DNA of 34,196 nt from Rubneribacter badeniensis (GTDB lineage Bacteria > Actinomycetota > Coriobacteriia > Coriobacteriales > Eggerthellaceae), in assembly GCF_002899695.1 (NCBI RefSeq), contig NZ_PPEL01000021.1, forward strand, positions 1 to 34,196. The letters run 5' to 3'. Below, piece by piece: positions 15,538 through 23,789 of this stretch; position 1 is the stretch's first letter, and each line of letters begins with the position of its first letter. A program made the position numbers and the translations under genes. Under the pieces are notes generated by a model. It ran no database searches, had not been told where the DNA came from, and saw nothing but the letters and a program-made list of their open reading frames with translations.

Positions 15538-16602
15538 TCACGGCAGGTCGCCGGGCGCGAACGCGCCGTCCTCGGTGACGATGCGCGCGATAAGCGCCGC
15601 CGGCGTCACGTCGAACGAGGGGTTCCACACCTCCACGCCCGCGATAGGATGCGGCAGCACCTCGGCGGGGTCGCGCTCCTCGATGGGGATCTGCGACCCC
15701 TCGGAAAGCGCCTTGTCCACGGTGGAGGCGGGCGCGGCCACGTAGAACGGGACGCCGTGGCGGCGCGCCAGCACCGCGAGGCCGTACGTGCCGATCTTGT
15801 TGGCCACGTCGCCATTGGCCGCGATGCGGTCGGCACCCACCACCACGGCGTCCACCTCGCCTTTCGCCATGAGGCTCGCCGCCATGTTGTCGCAGATGAG
15901 CGTGACGGGGATGCCCGCCCGCGCCAGCTCCCAGCAGGTGAGGCGCGCGCCCTGCCCCACCGGACGCGTCTCGTCGGCGTACACGCGCGCGACCTTGCCC
16001 CGCGCGGCGGCGGCGTACACGATGCCGAGCGCCGTGCCGAAGAACACGGTGGCGAGGCTGCCGGCGTTGCAGTGCGTGAGGATGCGCGCGCCCTTCGGCA
16101 GAAGCGCCGCCCCGTGCGCGCCGATGGCGCGGTTCGCGGCCTCGTCGTCGGCCTCGAGGGCCTTCACGGCGTCGAAGAGGGCCGCGGCCGCCTCCTCGGC
16201 GCCGCCGCCTGCGAGGACGCGCCCCCGCGCCGCACGCCTCATCCGCGCCACTCCCCAGGAGAGGTTCACCGCCGTGGGGCGCGCGCTCGCCACCTGGGCG
16301 CACACATGCTCAAGCTCGGAGAGGTAGGAGGAAGCGTCCGCGTCTGCGAAAGCGCGCGACTCCGCGCGCTCCTGCGCCCACAGCGCCACGGCCGCCGCCC
16401 CCGCCGCGCCGATGGCGGGGGCGCCGCGCACCGCGAGCGACCTCACGGCGTCTACGACCGCGCGCCAGTCGCGCGTCCGCGCGTACGCGAGCTCGCCCGG
16501 CAGCAGGCGCTGGTCGACGTAGACGAGCTCGGCTTTTCCGTCGGCGGCGCGGACGAGCTCGATGGTGCGCGGCAGGTTCTCAAGGCGGGGAGCGGACGTC
16601 AT
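15538..16602 (-). CDS. mtnA: Methylthioribose-1-phosphate isomerase
   Basis: 354 residues from ATG 16600-16602, with an AAAGGGGCG ribosome site. It has RSLAVRGAPAIGAAGA near residue 50, the catalytic-Cys motif ILTHCNAGSLAT, YADETRPVGQGARLT, ICDNMAASLM and GADRIAANGDVANKIGTYGLAV with the catalytic Asp, all typical of MtnA rather than of the eIF2B relatives. It converts 5-methylthioribose-1-phosphate to the ribulose form in methionine salvage or the related DHAP shunt. No other salvage gene is in the window, so the rest of the pathway must be elsewhere or absent. It is first in an mtnA-dgt unit. Confidence 0.95.
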   Translation of the reverse strand: MTSAPRLENLPRTIELVRAADGKAELVYVDQRLLPGELAYARTRDWRAVVDAVRSLAVRGAPAIGAAGAAAVALWAQERAESRAFADADASSYLSELEHVCAQVASARPTAVNLSWGVARMRRAARGRVLAGGGAEEAAAALFDAVKALEADDEAANRAIGAHGAALLPKGARILTHCNAGSLATVFFGTALGIVYAAAARGKVARVYADETRPVGQGARLTCWELARAGIPVTLICDNMAASLMAKGEVDAVVVGADRIAANGDVANKIGTYGLAVLARRHGVPFYVAAPASTVDKALSEGSQIPIEERDPAEVLPHPIAGVEVWNPSFDVTPAALIARIVTEDGAFAPGDLP

Positions 16603-16670
16603 GGCGATCGCCCCTTTCGTCGGTCGTCGGATGCGGAAGGAGAAGGCGGGCCCGCACGGAGCCGCCTTCC

Positions 16671-16676
16671 ATTGTA
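16671..16676 (-). promoter_or_regulatory. Candidate -10 box of mtnA-dgt
   Basis: TACAAT on the minus strand lies 68 bases upstream of the mtnA ATG; the matching -35 region (TTCCTC at 17 bases) is poor. The rest of the gap to 16796 shows no clear terminator for the preceding operon. Confidence 0.4.
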
Positions 16677-16796
16677 GGGCTTCGTCCCGTCCCGAGGAAG
16701 GGTCGGAGAGCCCAGGCGCAGCCGTTCCGAACGCGAACGCCGCGGCGGCCGCGCTCGACCCCCGGAGCCTACCGTGCCGAAGGGCGCTCGCGCGCC

Positions 16797-17972
16797 TCAA
16801 AGCTCCTTTTCGGCCCGTCGGGCCGAGGCCAGCATCGTGGACGAGGGAAACGACCCGCCGCGGCGCACGGCGGTGATCTCAGCCATGATGGACAGTGCGA
16901 TCTCAGCCGGAGAGCGTCCCTTGAGGTCGAGTCCGATAGGCCCGAACACCCGCGCGACGGCCGCGTCGTCGTAGCCGAGTCGCGCAAGCTGGCGATAGCG
17001 CGAAAGCTGCGTGGTGAAGCGCCCGAGCGAGCCGATGTAGAACGCCGGAGAATCGAGCGCCGCGGCCAACGCCGGCACGTCGATCTTCGGATCGTGCGTG
17101 AGCGCGCAGAGGGCCGTCGACTCGTTGAGCCGCAGCGTCCGAAACGCCTCCTGCGGCCAAGCATGCACGAGCTCGTCGACGAAGGGGAAGCGCTCCTTCG
17201 TGGCGAACGCGCCGCGCGGGTCGATGACGACCGTGCGGTAGCCGAGCATCTTCGCCATGCGCGTCAGATGGATGGAGATATGCACGCTGCCCACGCACAC
17301 GAGCACGGGCTGCGGGTTCGTGCGGGCATAGAAGAACGTTCCCGCATCCGTGCGCACAAGACCCGCCTCCGACGCGGAAGGCGCGTCGGCCACCTTCCCC
17401 GCCGCGCTCGCGAGCGCGGCGGCGCTCAGGCGCTCCTCGACTTCGCGGGGCGCCACGATCCGCCAAGCCGGCAGACCGCTCGCCTCACGCGCACGCAGCC
17501 CGACGCATTCCGACGCCGCGGACGCATCGGGCGACACGAGCAGAAAGCACGCGCCCACGCCGTCCGCATCCGAACCGTTCCCGGCTCCTTCAACCATGCT
17601 CACCCGCACGTACGCCCGATCGGCGTCGAGCTCGGCGCGCTCGACTTCGAACAACGATCGATCCAAGCGCGAGACGAGCACTTCGACGTTCCCGCCGCAC
17701 GACAAACCAACCTCCTGGGCGCGTGCCGTGGACGCGTGGAACCTCTCCAAGCTGGCGCTTCGCGATCCCTCGAGGCAGTCGAGCGCCGTCTTTACGACGC
17801 TGCCCTCGATGCAGCCGCCCGACACCGACCCGGCGATGCCGCCTCCGTCGCTCACCGCCATCACCGAGCCAGCCGCGCGAGGCGAAGAGCCCCAGGTCTT
17901 CGTCACCTGCGCCAACGCGACCGCATGGCCCGCCTCGAACCATCGGGACACGTCGCCTCTGATCTCGCGCAT
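16797..17972 (-). CDS. XdhC/CoxI-family molybdenum-hydroxylase maturation factor (PaoD-like)
   Basis: 391 residues from ATG 17970-17972 with a strong GAGGAGGAG ribosome site. The N-terminal XdhC/CoxI domain has TKTWGSSPRAAGSVMAV and GSVSGGCIEGSVV (conserved Cys54); the C-terminal Rossmann domain has VLVCVGSVHISIHL, GYRTVVIDPR, ALTHDPKID, YIGSLGR and the hallmark GLDLKGRSPAEIALSIMAEI. In characterised systems XdhC/PaoD binds the molybdenum cofactor, promotes its sulfuration by a cysteine desulfurase and inserts it into the apo-enzyme before export. It is the last gene of the hydroxylase cluster, 102 bases after the cytochrome gene; that gap has a T6 run (near 18025-18030) but no clear stem, so cotranscription is likely but not certain. 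Confidence 0.93.
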   Translation of the reverse strand: MREIRGDVSRWFEAGHAVALAQVTKTWGSSPRAAGSVMAVSDGGGIAGSVSGGCIEGSVVKTALDCLEGSRSASLERFHASTARAQEVGLSCGGNVEVLVSRLDRSLFEVERAELDADRAYVRVSMVEGAGNGSDADGVGACFLLVSPDASAASECVGLRAREASGLPAWRIVAPREVEERLSAAALASAAGKVADAPSASEAGLVRTDAGTFFYARTNPQPVLVCVGSVHISIHLTRMAKMLGYRTVVIDPRGAFATKERFPFVDELVHAWPQEAFRTLRLNESTALCALTHDPKIDVPALAAALDSPAFYIGSLGRFTTQLSRYRQLARLGYDDAAVARVFGPIGLDLKGRSPAEIALSIMAEITAVRRGGSFPSSTMLASARRAEKEL

Positions 17973-18074
17973 GATCTCCTCCTCACGTATCGCTTTCGGC
18001 CACATGAAACGTCCGCGCCAAGAAAAAAGAGACTCCCGAACCGCTGTCCCTGTTTCCCGGAAGCGCGCATCGGC

Positions 18075-18575
18075 TTATTCAGCTGCGTGGCAGCTCAAGC
18101 ACTCCTCGTCGCCGACGCCCGAGTCGATATGGCTTTTCGGAACCGAAACCGTCGACTCCTCGCCCTCATGGCAGCTCAGGCAGGCGCGCCCCTCCGATTC
18201 GTGGGGCATTTCAGGAGCTTGGAGCCCCATGCCGTAGACCGGCTCGTACTCGCCTTCCGAACAATCGACGATGCCTTCGAGGGGCTCCAGATTCGAAGAC
18301 GTCACGGCACCGACCGCTCCACCCGCGATGCGCTCCTGCTGCAGCTCCTCCTCTTCCGACCCTTCGATGGCCTTGCCGTTGACATGCTCGGCTTCGGCGG
18401 CTGGATCGTAGGGCGCGTACTCGCCCATCACCGCCGTGTCGTCGCTTGTCGAAAAGTCGCCGTCCTCGGCAGACGCGCCTGATCGCGGCGCGCACCCGGC
18501 CAAAGCGGCCGTCAAGGCGACGGTCGCAAGGAGCAGCCCCATCCGAAAAAGCCCCGGCCTCTTCGCGTTCACCAT
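18075..18575 (-). CDS. Di-haem c-type cytochrome lipoprotein
   Basis: 166 residues from ATG 18573-18575 with an ACGGAGGAG ribosome site. The signal peptide has a basic start (NAKR), a hydrophobic core and lipobox LAGC with Cys28. The mature part has an acidic linker of about 85 residues and then two CxxCH haem-binding motifs, CLSCHEG and CLSCHAAE, 30 residues apart at the extreme C-terminus. Additional His and Met residues nearby could serve as axial ligands. It would be anchored on the outer face of the membrane, where it could accept electrons from the Tat-exported hydroxylase encoded upstream and pass them to a quinone or respiratory chain. This role is inferred from context. I do not recognise a named family. 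Confidence 0.88.
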   Translation of the reverse strand: MVNAKRPGLFRMGLLLATVALTAALAGCAPRSGASAEDGDFSTSDDTAVMGEYAPYDPAAEAEHVNGKAIEGSEEEELQQERIAGGAVGAVTSSNLEPLEGIVDCSEGEYEPVYGMGLQAPEMPHESEGRACLSCHEGEESTVSVPKSHIDSGVGDEECLSCHAAE

Positions 18576-18639
18576 GTCTCCTCCGTTTCGTCTGTCCGCC
18601 GCAGACGGGCTCCCGCCCGCTTTGCGGCGCATCGTTCGG

Positions 18640-19695
18640 TCAATCGGCCAGCTCGGCGGCGATCTCCGTCAAAACGCCCTCGTCGAATCCCACGACTCGG
18701 CGCCTCACCGGCGCGATGTCCGGATCCTCCTCCATGCCCGCGGGGAACTTCCCCGCCTCGTCGTACGTGACCACCTGCACCGGCCGTCGCGAGCGGGCAG
18801 CGTTGATGCGGGCCGCGAACAAGCTCACGTAAGCCGGCGTCTCCATGTCGCGCGGCGCGAGCACCTCCACCAGCAGATCGCTCGGCGTCTGCCTCATCCT
18901 GTCGCGATCCGCCACGGCGTCCACCTCGTCAACCGAGCCCAGCCTGTACAGCATGAGCACCCGATGCCCGACGAGGCCCGCCGTGTTCCCGCCGGCAGAG
19001 CTGTCGCGCCTCCGCTCGATCTTCAGCCCGTAGTAGTCCAACTCACGCGCCGCCTCGTTCTTCATGGCGAACACGCGACCGTCGGCCGTTTCGAAAACGG
19101 CCTCGGGGATGCGCCGTTCCGGCGAGGGCGTCTGGCGTGCGACCGTGACTTCATCGGACGCGACGGCATGAACCTCGTAGGCATCCACCGACTCAACCGT
19201 CCAGAACCGCACCGGATCCAAAGCGCTGACCACGCCGCAGTACGCCCATGCCTCGTACGCGTTGCGCTCAAGCGACGAGCAAGCTTCCTCAAGGGCAGCC
19301 CCCGCCGCCTCGAGCACCTCGCCGGCATCTCGCCCGTTCTGCAGCCCGTCGAGCACCGCCGAAAACGCTGGCTTCGACACCGCCGCTTCCACGTCCGTCA
19401 AGAAAGCCTCCAAAGTCGGTGCCAAGCGGAAGGCGGCAAGCCCGCTCGCGTCGAGCAGCCTCTGCCGCATCGCGCGGCACTTCCCGGCCACGAAGGCCGC
19501 TTCGTCGAGGCGGCCGCCGAGCACCCGGCGGGCGAGCGCGCGCCGCGCCGCCTCCACCCGCTCGTAGAACGCCGGCCGCGCGTCCGCGGGCACCGTCAAG
19601 CTCTTGGGCACCGCGACGATCCCGCCCTGGCCGGCAGCGAACGTCCGCAGCGCCTCGTACGCTTTGGGCCACGACGCCCCTCTCGCCTGCCCCAT
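18640..19695 (-). CDS. Unrecognised 351-residue protein in the molybdenum-hydroxylase operon
   Basis: Translated from ATG 19693-19695, 11 bases after the FAD-subunit stop and 64 bases before the cytochrome start, so it is inside the operon. There is no signal peptide, membrane segment or haem/Fe-S motif, so the protein should be cytosolic. The first ~175 residues are mainly helical and Ala/Arg/Glu-rich (AFYERVEAARRALARRV, GKCRAMRQRLLDAS); the second half looks alpha/beta, with RIPEAVFETADGRVFAMKN, GLVGHRVLMLYRLGSVDEVD and SDLLVEVLAPRDMETPAYV. I recognise no known family. An assembly chaperone for the exported enzyme, or a protein handling its substrate, are possibilities from context only. 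An in-frame extension into the FAD gene is the product of overlap and was discarded. Confidence 0.8.
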   Translation of the reverse strand: MGQARGASWPKAYEALRTFAAGQGGIVAVPKSLTVPADARPAFYERVEAARRALARRVLGGRLDEAAFVAGKCRAMRQRLLDASGLAAFRLAPTLEAFLTDVEAAVSKPAFSAVLDGLQNGRDAGEVLEAAGAALEEACSSLERNAYEAWAYCGVVSALDPVRFWTVESVDAYEVHAVASDEVTVARQTPSPERRIPEAVFETADGRVFAMKNEAARELDYYGLKIERRRDSSAGGNTAGLVGHRVLMLYRLGSVDEVDAVADRDRMRQTPSDLLVEVLAPRDMETPAYVSLFAARINAARSRRPVQVVTYDEAGKFPAGMEEDPDIAPVRRRVVGFDEGVLTEIAAELAD

Positions 19696-19706
19696 CGCGG
19701 CCACCG

Positions 19707-20648
19707 CTACCCTACCAACTCCGAGAGCGTGCGCTTGACGAGCGTGCGCGCTATCTCCACCTTGTAGGCGTTCTTGGCGAGCGGCTTGCAGTCCTCCACC
19801 GCCGCATCGGCCGCCCTCGCGGCGGAGTCTGCGCTCACGCCGCCCGCCACCGCGGCCTCGGCGGCCGTCGAACGGACGGGCGCGGGGTACACGCCGCCCA
19901 GCGCCACGCGCACCGATCCGTCGGCCAGCTGCGCCGCCGCGCAGTTCACCACCGGGAAGTCGATGGACTTGCGCAGCGCGAACTTCAGAAACGCGCTCTT
20001 GGCCGCCTTCGGCACGCGGATATCCGTGACCACCTCGCCGTCCTCCAGCACGTTCGAGCGAACGCCGTTCGCACGGAAGAACTCCTCGGCGGGCACCTCG
20101 CGCTTGGTCGTCTTGACGCTGGCTCCGAGCGCCACGAGGGCGGGCGCCGTGTCGTGCGAGCTCGCGGCGTAGCAGCCGTCTTGGTCGCCGAAGATGGAGT
20201 GATAGCGGTTGTCCCCGATGCGCGCCGGACACCAGTCGCCGCCTTTGCGACGGCAATGGAAGCGGTCGTCGGGCACGCGGAAATACCAGCAGCGATGCAT
20301 CTGGCACACGTTGCCCCCTATGGTGCCCATGTGGCGGATGGTGGGCGAAGCCGCACGCGCGCACGCCTCGGCCAGAGCCGCGCACCCTTCGCGCACCGCG
20401 TCGCTTTCGGCCACGGCGGCCAGCTTCGCGAGCGCGCCGATCACCACGACGTCGCCGTCCTCGGAGATGCCGTCCATCCCTGCGGCGGCTTTGAGATCGA
20501 CCACCGTCTCGGGATACGTCGGGAGGATCTCGTCTTTCAAGGTTCCCAGCAAATCCGTGCCGCCGGCCATGACCACGGCGGTTCCCTTCTCGGTCGCCGA
20601 GGCCGCCTCCTTCGCCGAGGATGCCTGCATATGCTTGAAATGCTTCAT
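19707..20648 (-). CDS. FAD-binding subunit of molybdenum hydroxylase with PaoB-like cysteine loop
   Basis: 313 residues with an ideal AGGAGG site before ATG 20646-20648. FAD-binding motifs of the CO-dehydrogenase medium-subunit family are VVMAGGTDLLG (residues 25-35) and RHMGTIGGNVCQ. After the latter comes an inserted cysteine-rich loop with Cys115, Cys120, Cys132, Cys140 and Cys159, in the context MHRCWYFR...HCRRKGGDWC. In PaoB and in 4-hydroxybenzoyl-CoA reductase such loops bind an additional [4Fe-4S] cluster. The C-terminal domain (about 215-313) is of the CO_deh_flav_C type. It passes electrons from the Fe-S subunit to an acceptor. No signal peptide is seen, so export would depend on the Tat signal of the Fe-S partner. 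It lies ten bases downstream of the Mo-subunit gene. Confidence 0.92.
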   Translation of the reverse strand: MKHFKHMQASSAKEAASATEKGTAVVMAGGTDLLGTLKDEILPTYPETVVDLKAAAGMDGISEDGDVVVIGALAKLAAVAESDAVREGCAALAEACARAASPTIRHMGTIGGNVCQMHRCWYFRVPDDRFHCRRKGGDWCPARIGDNRYHSIFGDQDGCYAASSHDTAPALVALGASVKTTKREVPAEEFFRANGVRSNVLEDGEVVTDIRVPKAAKSAFLKFALRKSIDFPVVNCAAAQLADGSVRVALGGVYPAPVRSTAAEAAVAGGVSADSAARAADAAVEDCKPLAKNAYKVEIARTLVKRTLSELVG

Positions 20649-20658
20649 CTCTTTCCTC

Positions 20659-22956
20659 CTACCGGGCTATCTTGCCGAGCGCCGCCAGCACCTTGTCGGG
20701 CGTGTACGGGACCATGGCGATGAAGTCGCCCCCCGTCGCGTTCTGGACGGCCTGCCCCACGAGGCCCGGATTGGCGTGGGCGTGCGCGACGCCGGTCGAC
20801 CCGTACGCTCCGCCGCCGCAGCGCGTCTCGACGGGCACGGGCACGAACTTGGGCTGGTCGAGCGCCGTGGGCACCTTGTAATCGTACAGGTTGCCGTTGA
20901 GCAGCACGCCCGTGCTCTCATCCCAGATAAGCTCCTCGCGCAGCGCTCGGCCAGAGTTCATGGTGAGCGCGTTCTCTATCTGCCCGATGGCCGACGACGG
21001 CCTGATCACCTTGCCGAAGTCGTGCGCCACCACGTAGTCGAGGATCTCCACGAGGCCGGTCTCCGGATCGACCGCCACCTCGCACATGTCCACGTTCATC
21101 GTGCGGATCACGTCGGTTTGGAACGGCACCTTCGGCTTCCCGCAATACCCCACGGCCAGCTGCCCAAGGCCCTGCAGCGACAGCTGTTTGGCCGGATCGG
21201 CCTTGAGGGTGACCATCGAGTCAACGAGATCCACCTCTTCGGGCGTCGCGCCTAAGGCAGCCGCGCCGGCGGCGAGGATCTGCTCTTTCAAGAGGACGGC
21301 CGCTTCCTTGGCCGCCCACGTGCACGTGGATCCGCGGTCGGCCGCGTCTCCCTGCTGCCAGTTGTTGTAGTTGGGCGCGTAGTACACGACGACGTCTTCC
21401 AGCTTCATGCCCATTTCCTCGGCGATGACGAGCTGCACCGCGTCGGGCCAGTACGTGCCGATGAGGGCTTCGGCGTAAGGCATGTACACCTTGCCGTCCA
21501 CGCCCATGCGCAGATTGATGTTGTACGAGATCATTCCCCAGGTCTGCGACGCGGCGTAGCGGCACGACACGCCGTGCAGGCGGCCGTCCGCAAGCGTGCG
21601 CTCGCCGGCAAGGTGCCACTTGCCTTTCCAGTCGAACGCCTCTTTCGCAGCGCTCATGCAGGCAGACAAAGACGGCTCGGTCACCTTGATGTTCTTCATG
21701 ATGACCTCGGAGACGTCCATCTTGAGGGTGTCGGCGATCTTCGCGAACGCCAGGTTCACCGGCTCGTACTGCGGCTGGCCGGGATCGGCCGTCGTGCAAG
21801 CGCCGTTCGTCACGTAATAGGCCATTTTCGAGTAGATGTTGGGGCTCACGGTCTGCTTGAAGCCCTGCGCGTTCGGCGGAAGCACCAGATGCCCGTGCGT
21901 CTTGTCGCCGTAGCCGCCGCGCGCGCCCGTCTGATGGACGTTTTCGGACTGCACGGCGACGAGCGTGCCGTCGTCCTTGTAGCCTATGCGCACCGTGAGG
22001 TAGGTCTGCGGCACGGCGGCGTCGAACGACTCGCGGCGCGTCTGCACGTAGCGCACGGGCACGCCGCCTAGTCGCTTCGACAGCACAGGGGCGAACTGCG
22101 CGCCGCGCTTCTCGACGAAATCGCAGTAGCGCGCGGCCATATAGGGCGAGAGCGCGCGGTACTTGTCGGCATGCGACCCCGCCCCCATGAACGCCGACAC
22201 GATCGGGCCGTTCGAGGGGAAATGCGCATGGTTGGTGACGTAGCACATCTTCTCGCCGTCGGGATTGCCCCACGGATCGTTCGCCCAATAGGAGAAGTAG
22301 GCCGGAGGCATGGGTCGGAACTGGCTCCACATGGGACGGCCGTAGTCGACGACGTCCACGTGGTCGGCCTCCTTGAAGCCGTCCTCGGCGCATCCCTGCT
22401 CCCACTCCACAGCGGCGCCGAACGTGTTGCCCGTCATGTTGGAGTCGGGGTTCATCTCGGGACGCAGGATGGGGGCGCCGGGCTTGGCAGCCTCGCGCGG
22501 ATCGAGGATGAAGGGCAGCACCTCCCACTCCACCTTGATGGCAGCGAGCGCCCTCTTGCATATCTCCTCGTTGAGCGCCACCACCACGGCCCCCACCTCG
22601 TCGCCCTCGAACTCGGCCTCGTCGCCCAGAAGAGGGCTTGCCCCCAGCTGGTAGTACGCGGGACGGTAGCGCGGCATGGAGGCCAGCTCCTCGTCCTCGT
22701 ACGTCAGCACGAGCTTCACGCCCTCGATCTGCTCGGCTTGCGTGATGTCCAGGCTCTTCACCTTGGCATGGCCGTAGGGGCAGCGCAGCGCCATGGCGGT
22801 GAGGGTGCCCTCCATCCACAGGTCGGTGGGGTACTTGGCCGCGCCCGACACCATGTCCCACGACTGGCGTCCCGGATGATCCCAGGTGCCCACCACTTTG
22901 AAATCCTCGCGATCCTGATTGGCCCCTTCGGGAACCCACGTGCTGGTCTCGCCCAT
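20659..22956 (-). CDS. Molybdopterin-binding subunit of a divergent xanthine-dehydrogenase-family enzyme
   Basis: 765 residues from ATG 22954-22956, sharing a base with the upstream Fe-S gene stop (TGATG). It has the family layout: an N-terminal Ald_Xan_dh_C-type domain (about residues 30-150, KVVGTWDHPGRQSWDMVSGAAKYPTDL) and the large molybdopterin-binding part, with FMGAGSHADKY, GGYGDKTHGH, GDAADRGSTCTWAAKEAA and a C-terminal GGGAYGSTGVAHAHANPG. Where related enzymes have the G-x-G-E glutamate that acts as base in substrate hydroxylation, an ungapped reading back from the shared A-x-x-x-ATG ending places Val723. The usual GQG pterin motif is also replaced (ALIGTYWPDAVQ). The fold assignment is secure, but the reaction is not; substrate unknown. 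No signal peptide of its own. Confidence 0.9.
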   Translation of the reverse strand: MGETSTWVPEGANQDREDFKVVGTWDHPGRQSWDMVSGAAKYPTDLWMEGTLTAMALRCPYGHAKVKSLDITQAEQIEGVKLVLTYEDEELASMPRYRPAYYQLGASPLLGDEAEFEGDEVGAVVVALNEEICKRALAAIKVEWEVLPFILDPREAAKPGAPILRPEMNPDSNMTGNTFGAAVEWEQGCAEDGFKEADHVDVVDYGRPMWSQFRPMPPAYFSYWANDPWGNPDGEKMCYVTNHAHFPSNGPIVSAFMGAGSHADKYRALSPYMAARYCDFVEKRGAQFAPVLSKRLGGVPVRYVQTRRESFDAAVPQTYLTVRIGYKDDGTLVAVQSENVHQTGARGGYGDKTHGHLVLPPNAQGFKQTVSPNIYSKMAYYVTNGACTTADPGQPQYEPVNLAFAKIADTLKMDVSEVIMKNIKVTEPSLSACMSAAKEAFDWKGKWHLAGERTLADGRLHGVSCRYAASQTWGMISYNINLRMGVDGKVYMPYAEALIGTYWPDAVQLVIAEEMGMKLEDVVVYYAPNYNNWQQGDAADRGSTCTWAAKEAAVLLKEQILAAGAAALGATPEEVDLVDSMVTLKADPAKQLSLQGLGQLAVGYCGKPKVPFQTDVIRTMNVDMCEVAVDPETGLVEILDYVVAHDFGKVIRPSSAIGQIENALTMNSGRALREELIWDESTGVLLNGNLYDYKVPTALDQPKFVPVPVETRCGGGAYGSTGVAHAHANPGLVGQAVQNATGGDFIAMVPYTPDKVLAALGKIAR

Positions 22957-23666
22957 CAATTGCCTCCCTTGATCGCGATCGCCGCTTCCTGGATGGCCTG
23001 CACGTGGCGCGAGTACGTGCCGCAGCGGCAGATGTTGCCTGACAGCTCGGCGCGAATCTGCTCCTCGGTAGGCTCGCCGTACTTTCCTATGATGTACTTC
23101 GCCACGGTGAACTGGCCCGGCGTGCAATAGCCGCACTGCGCGGCATCGTGCTTGGCGTACGCGTCCACGAGCGGGCGCCACTTCTCGTCGGCGGCTATGC
23201 CCTCGGACGTCTCGATCTGGTGGCCTTGGCACTCCACGGCCAACGTCGTGCACGAGAGCGCCGGAACGCCGTCGATGAGCACCGTGCACGAACCGCAGGC
23301 CCCGCGGTCGCACATCTCCTTGGCGTTGCCGGTGAGCCCCACGGCCTTGAGCAACGTCTCCCTCAGCGTCCAGTGAGGCTCCACTTGCACTTTGACCTCG
23401 ACGCCGTTGATGGTGAGCGTCGCGCACTCCGGCACCGCCGCCTCGGGATGCCCCTCCTTGAAATGCTTGACGAGCACGTCGTAATCCGCGGTCTTCTGCC
23501 CGCACAACGGACAGGTGTACACGAAATCGGTCACCGTCAGCGTCTCGGCATGCGCCTCGGCGGGCGAGCCCAGTATCGACCCTATGCCAAGCCCCGCCGC
23601 CCCCGCGGCGAACCCGGCCATGCCGCCGACTTTCAGAAAGTCGCGACGCGACACCTCGTGAGCCAT
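22956..23666 (-). CDS. Tat-exported 2Fe-2S subunit with zinc-finger-like insertion
   Basis: 236 residues from ATG 23664-23666, with an AAGGAGGG ribosome site. The twin-arginine signal SRRDFLK (residues 6-12) precedes a hydrophobic segment and a likely AHA cleavage site near residue 40. The plant-type ferredoxin domain has Cys119, Cys124, Cys127 and Cys139 (CDRGACGSC), and the second helical domain has Cys178, Cys181, Cys213 and Cys215 (CGYCTPGQF, NICRCGTY). This is the two-cluster small subunit of the xanthine dehydrogenase family. Unusually, residues 52-73 form C-x2-C-x12-H-x4-H (CPLCG...HFKEGH), a classical C2H2 zinc-binding pattern, between the signal and the ferredoxin domain. First gene of the operon; by analogy with PaoABC it would carry the Mo and FAD subunits through the Tat system. 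Confidence 0.93.
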   Translation of the reverse strand: MAHEVSRRDFLKVGGMAGFAAGAAGLGIGSILGSPAEAHAETLTVTDFVYTCPLCGQKTADYDVLVKHFKEGHPEAAVPECATLTINGVEVKVQVEPHWTLRETLLKAVGLTGNAKEMCDRGACGSCTVLIDGVPALSCTTLAVECQGHQIETSEGIAADEKWRPLVDAYAKHDAAQCGYCTPGQFTVAKYIIGKYGEPTEEQIRAELSGNICRCGTYSRHVQAIQEAAIAIKGGN

Positions 23667-23709
23667 GCTCCGATCCCTCCTTCTCGTCTCAGGGTTTTCC
23701 ATGCTGAAG

Positions 23710-23754
23710 ACGATACCCGGTACCCCGAGCGCAGGGCACTACCCGCATGGGTGA
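23710..23754 (-). promoter_or_regulatory. Promoter and inverted-repeat operator of the molybdenum-hydroxylase operon
   Basis: TACCCGCATGGGTGA (23740-23754, plus strand) contains an ACCC-N4-GGGT inverted repeat. On the minus strand it ends 24 bases before TATCGT (23710-23715), the likely -10, whose transcript would begin near 23703 and leave a leader of about 37 bases. There is no good -35 box, which fits activator-dependent initiation. The same site at the same spacing lies upstream of the mocA-like gene. Confidence 0.7.
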
Positions 23755-23789
23755 GACAGGGGGTGAAATCGATTCGGAAACCTGGGCCT

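Noticed and set aside
20649-23505. Long in-frame readings that extend the Mo subunit and the 351-residue gene upstream
   Set aside because: The extensions run through neighbouring coupled genes in another frame; short-overlap ATG starts fit the operon better.
23667-23789. A molybdenum-cofactor riboswitch before the hydroxylase operon
   Set aside because: The predicted leader is only about 37 bases, too short for that RNA.
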